This document shows, piece by piece, positions 1 through 7,438 of a DNA stretch of 7,496 nucleotides. The position numbers and the translations under genes were made by a program. The notes beneath the pieces are model-generated. The model was not told the DNA's origin and made no database searches. It worked only from the letters and a program-made list of their open reading frames with translations. The stretch is from the NCBI GenBank assembly GCA_030425715.1, contig JAUIAA010000103.1:1-7496 (forward strand), read 5' to 3'. How positions within the stretch are numbered: position 1 is the first letter of the stretch; the number at the start of each line of letters is the position of its first letter. This DNA is from Bacteroidia bacterium (GTDB taxonomy: Bacteria; Bacteroidota; Bacteroidia; Flavobacteriales; Flavobacteriaceae).

Positions 1-1970
1 GCAACGGCTAAAGCTGGTCCAAATTGTGACATTTTATGCGGTAATAGCACCTGGTATTCGTAGTCATCAAAAATATTTTCTTGGTGTTGAAAATCTAAAA
101 TATTATCCTGAGTAATTTCTACAATAGGTGTAGTTATTTGTTTCTTTTTAGTTGATTTTCTCTTGGTACCATCTTCTAAAAAAAGATTCAATTTTTGATT
201 TACATTTACATTCTTTAATTCGGTTGTAGTTCCATTTGGCCAATCAATTGTTATTTCTGAAACTAAATTAGATGTACCTACACCAAAATGAACTATATTT
301 TCACTGGTGGAATAAATTCCTCTTACATTGGTGGTTTCAAAAAACTGTTCATCTCCAGATGCTTTTATACGAATTTTAGTACCAAAAATTGGTTTATTAT
401 TTTTGCTTTTTAATTCCATTCTTAAATAATTATTACTGGCATTGTTTTGATACACAAAAGCTTCCGAATTTATATTATTAACTACAATATCTAAATCTCC
501 GTCATTATCAAAATCTGCATAGGCAGCACCATTTGAAAATGATTTCTGGTCTACCCCCCAATCTTTGGCTACTTTTTCAAAATTAAAATCTCCATTATTT
601 TTGTACATATAATTAGCCAAGGGATCTGATGGGAGTATGGCTAAGGTCTTGTCTAAATCTAAAATATCCCATATAGATACATCTCCAGCATTGGGGTGCT
701 CTTTTACCCAAGTATCGGCATAATTTACCACATAATCTCCAACTGCTTTTGAAGCGTCAGTATTTCTTATATCTCTCAATAGTCCATTGGTAATATAAAA
801 GTCCTTTTTTCCATCATTATCAAAATCGGCTATAAGGTTTGCCCAACTCCAATCTGTAGCAGCCATATTGGTTAATTGTGCAATTTCACTATAGGTTCCA
901 TTACCATTATTCAAATGCAAATTATTAAACATATATTGATAATGCCCTCCATTTTTAACCACATTCCAAAACGAATTTGGATTCATCCCACTCATGTTTG
1001 ATTTTAATCTAAAGTTGTCTTCTGCAACCATATCAACCACAAAAATATCTAATAACCCATCATTGTTTATATCGGCAACATCTACTCCCATACTGTAGTA
1101 TGACATGTGTTTTAATGCTTCGTTGGCAATATTGGTAAATGTACCGTCTCCATTATTTATATATAAAAAATCAGGGGCATAAAAATCATTGGCCACATAT
1201 AAATCTATAAAACCATCCTTATTTAAATCACTGGCTGAAACACCATTTGGAAACCCTGCTTTTACCAACCCTGCCTCAACAGTTACATCCTTAAAATATT
1301 TTCCATCTATATTTTTATACAGCTTTGAAGTGTATTTTTCTTGTAATAATTTAGTGCCAAAATATTCAGAATAGCTGCCAGGATTAGGTGGTTGGTTCAA
1401 TACAAATAAGTCTAAAAAACCATCATTATCATAATCTAGAAACGTTGCATGCCTTGATCTTTCAGTATCGGCAACACCGTAAGCTTCTGCCATTTCTTTA
1501 AATTTTGCATCGCCAAGATTGATATACAATTTATTTTTCCTTAATTCAGGTTGATGGTCGTACAATTCTTTGGTTACATAAATATCTAATAATCCATCAT
1601 TATTTACATCGGCAACGGTAACTCCTGTTGACCAGCTGTCATTGTTTTGGATTCCGCTATTCTCTGTAATATCTTCAAATACAAATGCTCCTTTATTAAG
1701 GTATAATTTATCTTCTACAATGTTACCTGCGAAAAAAATATCCATTAGCCCATCGTTATTAAAATCGCCAACACCAACACCAGCTCCTCCATAAAAATTA
1801 GAATACAGTAGTATATTCTTTTCCTTATCATCTTTAATTTTGTTGTTGAATTTTATATTGGTTTGAGAGGATGCTAATAGTGTAAATTGCTTTTCGTTCT
1901 TTATTTGGGTATTTCCATAAAAAAACGGAAATAAACCAAGCAGAATAATTGGAAGTTTAATTGTTTTCAT
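1..1970 (-). CDS. FG-GAP/VCBS-repeat protein with ASPIC/UnbV domain (CRTAC1-like), 3' part cut by window edge
   Basis: An open frame runs without a stop from the ATG at 1970 to the window edge: 656 complete codons, with the C-terminus missing. Residues 1-20 form a hydrophobic signal sequence (MKTIKLPIILLGLFPFFYGN) without a lipobox cysteine, so the protein is probably exported as a soluble or secreted product. Seven calcium-loop motifs of type DxDxDGxxD are visible, starting at D69, D121, D179, D248, D300, D382 and D486 (for example DFNNDGLMD, DYDNDGFLD, DFDNDGDLD). Such FG-GAP/VCBS loops normally build a beta-propeller. Residues about 530-597 match the ASPIC/UnbV domain, from GTKIRIKA to ITIDWPNGTTTELKNV. 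The visible end, LLPHKMSQFGPALAV, is where relatives begin a further repeat set; from memory they are about 1,100 residues long. It follows susC-susD, as is common in flavobacteria, but a terminator lies between. Biochemical role unknown; probably binding or structural rather than catalytic. Confidence 0.9.
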   Translation of the reverse strand, partial: MKTIKLPIILLGLFPFFYGNTQIKNEKQFTLLASSQTNIKFNNKIKDDKEKNILLYSNFYGGAGVGVGDFNNDGLMDIFFAGNIVEDKLYLNKGAFVFEDITENSGIQNNDSWSTGVTVADVNNDGLLDIYVTKELYDHQPELRKNKLYINLGDAKFKEMAEAYGVADTERSRHATFLDYDNDGFLDLFVLNQPPNPGSYSEYFGTKLLQEKYTSKLYKNIDGKYFKDVTVEAGLVKAGFPNGVSASDLNKDGFIDLYVANDFYAPDFLYINNGDGTFTNIANEALKHMSYYSMGVDVADINNDGLLDIFVVDMVAEDNFRLKSNMSGMNPNSFWNVVKNGGHYQYMFNNLHLNNGNGTYSEIAQLTNMAATDWSWANLIADFDNDGKKDFYITNGLLRDIRNTDASKAVGDYVVNYADTWVKEHPNAGDVSIWDILDLDKTLAILPSDPLANYMYKNNGDFNFEKVAKDWGVDQKSFSNGAAYADFDNDGDLDIVVNNINSEAFVYQNNASNNYLRMELKSKNNKPIFGTKIRIKASGDEQFFETTNVRGIYSTSENIVHFGVGTSNLVSEITIDWPNGTTTELKNVNVNQKLNLFLEDGTKRKSTKKKQITTPIVEITQDNILDFQHQENIFDDYEYQVLLPHKMSQFGPALAV

Positions 1971-1986
1971 GGCTTAAAAATATATA

Positions 1987-2022
1987 AAAAAGAGGTTCTT
2001 TAAAAATAAAGAACCTCTTTTT
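1987..2022 (-). terminator. Rho-independent terminator after susD, directly before the repeat-protein gene
   Basis: A perfect 16-bp inverted repeat (1987-2002 with 2007-2022) encloses a 4-nt AAAA loop. The core is GAGGTTC/GAACCTC, flanked by A/T pairs. Read on the minus strand the stem ends in a run of T residues continuing to about 1986, the layout of an intrinsic terminator. The mirror strand also has a T tail, so it could work in both directions, although no + strand gene is seen here. It lies 45 nt after the susD stop and its stem ends 16 nt before the next start codon. It should therefore end most susC-susD transcripts and limit expression of the downstream gene. The structure is seen directly; its efficiency is inferred. 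Confidence 0.88.
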
Positions 2023-2042
2023 ATAACTCAACTAATTTAAAA

Positions 2043-2060
2043 TATTTGATAAATCAAATA
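2043..2060. repeat. AT-rich 18-bp dyad (8-bp arms, 2-nt centre)
   Basis: TATTTGAT and ATCAAATA form a perfect inverted repeat around AA, beginning 7 nt after the susD stop codon and 20 nt before the terminator stem. With a 2-nt centre it would be a poor RNA hairpin unless the innermost pair opens, so a protein-binding dyad is as plausible as an RNA structure. Its half-sites resemble TTGAT/ATCAA of FNR-type sites, but the spacing is 2 instead of 4. No recognisable TAnnTTTG promoter element accompanies it. The symmetry is certain; a function is not, since such AT-rich dyads can arise by chance. Confidence 0.4.
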
Positions 2061-2067
2061 ACCAAGA

Positions 2068-3555
2068 TTATTGATCCCACCAAACTCTAGTGGTAAGCTC
2101 ATCTGGTCCTTGCGCTGCAACTGCCGCTTCATAATTTTCTCTATTCAAACTTTGCTCACTAGTAGAATACGTTAACCTTCTTGGAATAGTTCCATTGGTA
2201 ACATTACCAGGATAATTAACAGGTACCAATGCTGGGAAACCAACTCTTCTCCAGTTTGCAAAAGCTTCATATTCATTTAAGAAGGTTGCAGCCCAATACT
2301 GTGTATTGATTTGCTCAATAGCGTTACCAGCATCAAATGGTTTAGCAGCCAAGTAAGTATCTACTTGTGCATCTGTAATTTCAGCTTCTGGCTTATAAAT
2401 TACCAACATTTTCATAGCAGCTCTTACACCAGCTTCGTAATGTCCTTCTACATCTCCACCCGCTAATCCCCAACGCTCAGCAGCTTCTGCTAACATAAAT
2501 TCAGCTTCTGCATAAGTTTGGAAAAACATCGGTGCATCTTCTCCTGTAATTATAGTTCTATTTGGTTCTGCATACGCATCTGTGTTTTGCTCTCCAGTCA
2601 TATCTTCTAGCATTACCAAATCCAAACCATTAGGCAAACCTTTTAAGTCGGCAGGGTTTGTACTACCATCACTTCTTCTTGCCGCCAATATTGGCAATCT
2701 AGGATCATTATCTAAAAAGTCTCTAAATGTTTTACTAATACGTGGACTTCCATCAGCAGTAAAGGTTTCCCCATTACCATTTCTATTTATACCTTCAGGA
2801 CCAGCAGTATGTTGGATATATGCGATATCCGCATTAGACTCCATTACCCCTCCGTTGATTGCTTTGGTTGCCCAAGCTTCTGCTCCAGCAGGATCTACTT
2901 TGATCAAACGCAAGCCTAATCGTAACATCATGGTATTTCCAAATTTTCTCCATTTGTCAATATCACCACTAAAAATAATATCTCCATCACCATATCCTGA
3001 AGTACCACCTCCTTGTAAGGCTGCAACTGCAGTTTCCAAACGGCTTAACATATCTGCATAAATTTCACTTTGGGCATCATATTTAGGCTTCGTAATTCCC
3101 TCTAAATATGCTTTTCCAGCCTCGCTATAAGGAACATCTCCATATAAGTCTGTCAATCTGTGGAAAATAACCACTCTCCAAATATTGGCTATTGCAACCA
3201 TTTCTGCTGGAGCTTGTTCTTCTTCCAATTGATTTAACAAATCTTCCATATTTTTAACCGCATTACCATAGATACGATCAATCATAGAAGAGGCATATCC
3301 TTGGTTCCAAGTGTATTTATCTCCTGCCCAATATCCTGCAGTAGTTGCAAAATGTTGCATCATGGTAGAACTATAAATTAAATTTGCCCTCCAGTTCTCA
3401 TATCTTTCTCCAGAAGTAAACAACATAATTGCCGTTAACTTATTTGCTGGTTCAATTCGGGTAGGTTTGGTTGGATTTACATTCAACTCTTCAAACCCAT
3501 CATCGCAAGCACTTAAAACAAGTACCGCTAATAGTATATAAATTATTTTTTTCAT
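2068..3555 (-). CDS. SusD-like nutrient-binding outer-membrane lipoprotein (SusD-like_2 type)
   Basis: The 495-residue product is the expected full length for a SusD/RagB homologue. The start at 3555 gives a clean lipoprotein signal: a KK pair, a hydrophobic stretch, and the lipobox LSAC with acylated Cys17. Acidic residues follow the cysteine (CDDGFEE), like the surface-export signal described for Bacteroidota lipoproteins, so the protein should face outward. FEELNVNPTKPT at 21-32 is the usual N-terminal signature of the SusD-like_2 branch. The C-terminal end carries its other hallmarks: FANWRRVGFP (432-441), IPRRLTYSTSE (457-467) and RVWWDQ (490-495). The middle should be the helical TPR-like scaffold that packs on SusC. 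In known complexes SusD is a hinged lid that captures the ligand and closes over the SusC barrel. It starts 11 bp after the susC stop, so the two are co-transcribed. The ligand (glycan, peptide or other) cannot be read from sequence. Confidence 0.95.
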   Translation of the reverse strand: MKKIIYILLAVLVLSACDDGFEELNVNPTKPTRIEPANKLTAIMLFTSGERYENWRANLIYSSTMMQHFATTAGYWAGDKYTWNQGYASSMIDRIYGNAVKNMEDLLNQLEEEQAPAEMVAIANIWRVVIFHRLTDLYGDVPYSEAGKAYLEGITKPKYDAQSEIYADMLSRLETAVAALQGGGTSGYGDGDIIFSGDIDKWRKFGNTMMLRLGLRLIKVDPAGAEAWATKAINGGVMESNADIAYIQHTAGPEGINRNGNGETFTADGSPRISKTFRDFLDNDPRLPILAARRSDGSTNPADLKGLPNGLDLVMLEDMTGEQNTDAYAEPNRTIITGEDAPMFFQTYAEAEFMLAEAAERWGLAGGDVEGHYEAGVRAAMKMLVIYKPEAEITDAQVDTYLAAKPFDAGNAIEQINTQYWAATFLNEYEAFANWRRVGFPALVPVNYPGNVTNGTIPRRLTYSTSEQSLNRENYEAAVAAQGPDELTTRVWWDQ

Positions 3556-3566
3556 GGTTTATCTTT

Positions 3567-6500
3567 TTAGAATTTAACGTTTAAATTAAGACCCCAGCTT
3601 CTGCTAGAAGGTACACCATAATATTCTAAACCTTGCGAGTTACTAACATTATATGCCCCTTCAGGATCAATATTATCTATACTACGCATTATGTAAAACA
3701 AGTTGTTAGCAATTAAAGAAATGTTTAAATTACTAATAAAAGTCTTGCTTAAAATACTTTGTGGTAAATTATAACTTAAACTTAATTGTCTAAATTTAAT
3801 AAAATCAGCATCTTCTACAAATGGTTCTGCAATACTTGAAATTCTTCCATAATATGTAGCTAAATCTTCTGGAGCAACAATAGTGGTAAAAGCAGCTCCA
3901 TTACCATCTACACCAGAAACTTCTAGCCCTGATTCTCTACCTTCTAAAGTATTTTTATGTAATCCATTGCCATAAGCACCAGCATTTGTACCTGAATATA
4001 TTTGACCTCCAAACTTACCATCAATTAAGAAATATAAGCTAAAATCGCGATACCTAAATGTATTAGAAAGACCTAAAGTCAATGGAGGAACTCCTTCCCC
4101 TAACAATTCATAACCTCCTCTTTGTGCAAGAGGTACTCCAGTTGTAGCATCTATATCATATACAATATTTCCAGCATCATCTCTCACAAAAGTATTACCA
4201 TAAATAGTACCATAAGCTTGACCTATTACATGCTGGATTTGTACATTTTGAGAACGAGCTTGATCTAAATTAACATCCGAACCTTCATCATTAGTCTTTA
4301 CAATTTCACTATCATTATAGGCTCCATTAAAACTTAAGTTCCATTCAAAATTATCCGTTTTTACCGGAGAGCCACCAATTAACCACTCCACACCTTGATT
4401 AGTTAGTTCACCTAAATTAGCTCTAGCACCATTAAAACCAGAAAAAACAGAAGAAGATACATTTACAATATCATTGGTTGTTTTGTTGCTATAATATGCA
4501 ACATCTAATGATAATCTATTTGCAAACATTCTTGTATCAAATCCTATTTCCCATTCGTCTTTATTATAAGGAACTAAATTAGGGTTTGGTACAATATTTC
4601 CATCGATTTGCCCTAAGGATTGTCCTTGATGTCCTTGACCAAATATAGCATAAACTAATGATAAGGCATAAGGATCTTGTGCACCACCAGCCACTTGCGA
4701 CCAACCACCTCTTAGTTTTAAGAAATCAACAGTGTTACTATCAAATAATTCTGATAAAATAACAGAACCACTAATAGATGGATAAAAATCATCGTTTGGT
4801 GTAGTTTTGCCAGGGAATGACAAAGTTGAGAACCAGTCATTTCTACCTGTAAAAGTTACATAAGCAAAGTTTTTATAGGATGCTTCTATAGAACCATATA
4901 GAGACCCAATTTTTCTTTCGTTATATGTGTGATTTCTAGTTTGCTCAGACAAATTTGCAATATCTTCTAAACCTGGAACAATAAAAAAGTTACCACCCAA
5001 ATTCATTGTCTCATTTTCTACATAATTGCTATTCGCTCCTACAAATGCTGTTAAATTAAGGTCTTCTGTAATATCTTTATCTATCCCTAAAATAAAATCC
5101 ATATCCGTTTGGGTATAACGAATTTCTGTATCGGTCATTCCTCCTAAAGGTTTATATGCGGTTCCCCAAGGTTCTACAGAAGTTCTTCTAATGGTATAAT
5201 GGTCAACCCCAATTCTACCCATGGCATATAGCCAATCATTAAAATCATATCTTAAGGAAGTAGATGCTATTATTCTATTTTTTACATCTTCATTTCTAAA
5301 ATTATATGCAGCCCAATACGGGTTTTGAGAATAAATATTAGAAGAATAAGCTCTCTCTGTACCATCAGGGTTTTCACCTGGGTTCATATAACGCACATCC
5401 ACATTTGGTGATAAGGTAGCAACAGTATAGTTACCATTACCTGGTGCATCCGATAATCTCGGTCTGTTATTTACTTCTTCAATAATATATTTAGCATTGA
5501 TAGTAGAGGTTAACTTTTCATTTAAAACTGCTCCTCCATTAAATGAAAAAGTTTTTCTGTTCATATCTGCATTTGGCATGATGTCGTTATTATCCAAATT
5601 AGAAGCTGAAAATCTATAATTGATATTTTCACTAGCTCCAGTTAAGGCTAAGGTATTGATAAACGTGCTCCCTGATCTGTAGAAATTTTCTACATTACTA
5701 CCTACATAACTATATGGTCTGGATTCACCATCCCATTGTACTACACTAGATCCGTCTAACATAGATCCCCAAGAGCTATTACCAAATTCAAAAGCTTGTT
5801 CTTGTGTAGTTGGGGCAGCTCCTCTTTGTCCTTGTCCGTAAGTAGTTTGAAAATCTTGTAAGGAAGTATCTACCTTATCTATAGTATAAGAAGAACTAAA
5901 CTCCACACCAAACCCTTTTTGTTGTTTAGCTGTTTTTGTAGTTACTATAATTACCCCATTAGAAGCTCTAGAACCATATAATGCAGATGCAGCACCACCT
6001 TTTAATACACTTACCGATTCTATATCTTGCGGGTTGATACTGGAAATACCATCACCACCATCATTACCACCCCACATACCTGCGGCACCATTATTAACAT
6101 TACTAATAGGAATACCATCTACCACATACAACGGTTGGTTATTACCAGTTAAGGAGCTATTACCACGAATAATCACCCTACTTGAACCAGCAGCACCAGT
6201 AGCATTTTGCGTAATATTTACACCCGCTACTTTACCTTGCAAGGCATTTACCGCATTGGTTTGCGGCACTTCTGAAAGCTCATCTCCACCTAATTCCGTT
6301 AAAGAGTAACCCAATGCTTTGGTGCTCTTTTTAATCCCTAATGCTGTTACCACAACTTCATCTAAATTTTCAGCACTTGGCTCAAGTGCAACATCAATAG
6401 TAGAATTACCAGCAACTGGTACTTCTTTCATGGTGTAACCTAAAAATGAAAATTGTAAAACTGCATCAGGATCAGATACATCAATGCTGTATCTACCATC

Positions 6501-6674
6501 AAAATCTGAAGACACGCCAGTAGCAGTCCCCTTAATTACCACATTCACCCCTGGCAGCGTAGAGCCATCTGAAGCGTCAGTAATTGTCCCACTTACATTA
6601 ATAGTTTGGGCTTGAGCACTAAACGTACCAAACGCAAAAACTACCAACATAAGCTTAAGTACTTTTTGAATCAT
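3567..6674 (-). CDS. SusC/RagA-family TonB-dependent outer-membrane transporter
   Basis: This 1035-residue protein is full length for the family. Residues 1-22 are a signal peptide ending in AQA. Residues about 25-98 form the carboxypeptidase-regulatory-like beta-sandwich typical of SusC proteins (VSGTITDASDGSTLPGVNVV, then FDGRYSIDV). A TonB-box-like DEVVVTALGIKK lies at 105-116. The plug domain follows, with ALQGKVAGV (144-152), SSRVIIRGNSSL (164-175), PLYVVDGIPI (181-190) and VLKGGAASALYGSRASNGV (223-241). The rest is the 22-strand-type barrel, ending in FIKFRQLSLSYNLP (958-971) and the family's terminal segment from IDPEGAYN (1002) to the final aromatic Phe1035. There is no N-terminal STN domain, so it shows no sign of signalling directly to an anti-sigma factor. 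It imports a ligand too large or scarce for porins, using TonB-ExbBD energy, with the SusD partner encoded immediately downstream. Substrate unknown. Confidence 0.97.
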   Translation of the reverse strand: MIQKVLKLMLVVFAFGTFSAQAQTINVSGTITDASDGSTLPGVNVVIKGTATGVSSDFDGRYSIDVSDPDAVLQFSFLGYTMKEVPVAGNSTIDVALEPSAENLDEVVVTALGIKKSTKALGYSLTELGGDELSEVPQTNAVNALQGKVAGVNITQNATGAAGSSRVIIRGNSSLTGNNQPLYVVDGIPISNVNNGAAGMWGGNDGGDGISSINPQDIESVSVLKGGAASALYGSRASNGVIIVTTKTAKQQKGFGVEFSSSYTIDKVDTSLQDFQTTYGQGQRGAAPTTQEQAFEFGNSSWGSMLDGSSVVQWDGESRPYSYVGSNVENFYRSGSTFINTLALTGASENINYRFSASNLDNNDIMPNADMNRKTFSFNGGAVLNEKLTSTINAKYIIEEVNNRPRLSDAPGNGNYTVATLSPNVDVRYMNPGENPDGTERAYSSNIYSQNPYWAAYNFRNEDVKNRIIASTSLRYDFNDWLYAMGRIGVDHYTIRRTSVEPWGTAYKPLGGMTDTEIRYTQTDMDFILGIDKDITEDLNLTAFVGANSNYVENETMNLGGNFFIVPGLEDIANLSEQTRNHTYNERKIGSLYGSIEASYKNFAYVTFTGRNDWFSTLSFPGKTTPNDDFYPSISGSVILSELFDSNTVDFLKLRGGWSQVAGGAQDPYALSLVYAIFGQGHQGQSLGQIDGNIVPNPNLVPYNKDEWEIGFDTRMFANRLSLDVAYYSNKTTNDIVNVSSSVFSGFNGARANLGELTNQGVEWLIGGSPVKTDNFEWNLSFNGAYNDSEIVKTNDEGSDVNLDQARSQNVQIQHVIGQAYGTIYGNTFVRDDAGNIVYDIDATTGVPLAQRGGYELLGEGVPPLTLGLSNTFRYRDFSLYFLIDGKFGGQIYSGTNAGAYGNGLHKNTLEGRESGLEVSGVDGNGAAFTTIVAPEDLATYYGRISSIAEPFVEDADFIKFRQLSLSYNLPQSILSKTFISNLNISLIANNLFYIMRSIDNIDPEGAYNVSNSQGLEYYGVPSSRSWGLNLNVKF

Positions 6675-6949
6675 AATTTTGTTTTTGAGTTAATAAAAGT
6701 TAAATAACCAAAATTTATCTACAATAAGTAAATATTTTCGACCAATGACAATTTTATAAGGTATAAGTGCACAATAAATACAATTAATAGAAAATATACA
6801 TTTAAAAGATTGTAAAATGTCGATTAATTTTAAGTTATAAGTTGGTTAAATTTATACAAAGTATATTAATCTTGGGAATTTTTTAACACAATTAACTTAT
6901 TATTAATATTTACTAGGGCTAGTACAAAAAAATATAGAATTGAAGTCAA
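6675..6949 (-). promoter_or_regulatory. AT-rich upstream region of the susC-susD operon; promoter not resolved
   Basis: This 275-bp gap must hold the susC promoter unless transcription reads through from the lipoprotein gene. No exact Bacteroidota promoter (TTG, 17-23 nt, TAnnTTTG) is seen on the minus strand. Two near matches have one extra base in the -7 element. One is TATACTTTG at 6865-6857, with TTG at 6891-6889 and a 23-nt spacer. The other is TAAATTTTG at 6717-6709, with a TTG at 6745-6743 and a 25-nt spacer. The first would give a leader of roughly 175 nt, the second a short one. Neither is strong. The start codon is preceded by an A-rich tract without Shine-Dalgarno sequence, normal for this phylum. 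No riboswitch or small gene is recognised. Confidence 0.35.
6911..6924. repeat. 14-bp dyad TACTAG-GG-CTAGTA
   Basis: A perfect 6-bp inverted repeat around GG lies 25 nt after the stop codon of the small lipoprotein gene and at the far upstream end of the susC leader region. It is the only GC-containing symmetrical element in this gap. Neither strand has a T run immediately after it, so it does not look like a standard intrinsic terminator. It could be a weak hairpin with a 4-nt loop, or an operator half-site pair. The symmetry is visible; any role is speculative. Confidence 0.35.
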
Positions 6950-7438
6950 TTATGGGCAATCTATAATTTCTAGCTTAGTGCTTTGGTCAAATCGTAAGTG
7001 AGCTCCTTTAACAAATATAATTTTTCCAGGGATTGAATCCATAGCAGCAAAACCTTGGATATAATAATTTCCTTTGTTCAAAAATGCTACTTCTTGGATT
7101 TTAATTTGTCCTTTTTGTATCATGGTATAGTCTGCAAAAATAGTATCCCCATTGATAAAACCGCTTAATACTCCTGAGAAATTATCTTGTTGTGCAAATT
7201 TATACTGTAATGACCCCGTAATTCTATTTTGATCTGGTCTATCTAAAATTAAATTGATGGTATCCTGCATATTAATATATTGATAACAGTTAGTGGTGTA
7301 TCCCTTACTACCATTACTAATATTTACTTTAACTTCATTTTCCATATCTTCTATTTGATTCACTACATTATTTATTTTGTTTTTACAGGAAATAAAAATC
7401 GTAGTACTAAGTAGTAGTAAAAAAAGCTTTTTTTTCAT
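6950..7438 (-). CDS. Small lipoprotein of unknown function
   Basis: The product has 162 residues. The ATG at 7438 gives a typical lipoprotein signal: KKK, a leucine-rich core, and a lipobox FISC with acylated Cys18. The residues after the cysteine are KNKINN, not acidic, so the surface-export signal seen on the SusD homologue is absent and a periplasm-facing anchor is more likely. Residues 22-38 are polar and could be a short helical linker. The mature part is probably a compact beta-rich domain, with GVLSGFINGDTIFADYTMI and IQEVAFLNKGNYYIQGF as its most regular strands. Two further cysteines, Cys51 in TTNCYQY and Cys161 in the terminal IIDCP, sit near opposite ends of the domain and could form a disulfide. 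The pattern resembles small hypothetical lipoproteins common in Bacteroidota, but I know of no assigned function. It lies 275 bp upstream of susC on the same strand, probably as a separate unit. Confidence 0.85.
   Translation of the reverse strand: MKKKLFLLLLSTTIFISCKNKINNVVNQIEDMENEVKVNISNGSKGYTTNCYQYINMQDTINLILDRPDQNRITGSLQYKFAQQDNFSGVLSGFINGDTIFADYTMIQKGQIKIQEVAFLNKGNYYIQGFAAMDSIPGKIIFVKGAHLRFDQSTKLEIIDCP

Noticed and set aside
1189..1374. 61-codon + strand open frame inside the repeat-protein gene
   Set aside because: It is antisense to a conserved Ca-loop repeat region, is short, and has no credible domain.
2046..2057. FNR/CRP-type site (TTGAT...ATCAA)
   Set aside because: The half-sites match but the spacing is 2 nt rather than the required 4, so it is kept only as an unassigned dyad.
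2582..3061. 159-codon open frame on the + strand inside the SusD gene
   Set aside because: It lies wholly antisense to a well-supported SusD homologue and its protein shows no family motif. It is best explained as a shadow of the real gene's codon pattern.
6034..6309. 91-codon + strand open frame antisense to the SusC plug domain
   Set aside because: The opposite strand encodes conserved plug motifs across the whole interval; the + strand product is a proline/leucine-rich shadow without recognisable features.
6782..6829. AATTAAT/ATTAATT inverted repeat in the susC upstream gap
   Set aside because: The arms are 7 nt of pure A/T separated by 34 nt in a very AT-rich region, which is expected by chance.
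6911..6936. Intrinsic terminator for the small lipoprotein gene
   Set aside because: The dyad has only 5-6 bp of stem, and on the minus strand the T run comes before it, not after; the order is wrong for a terminator.
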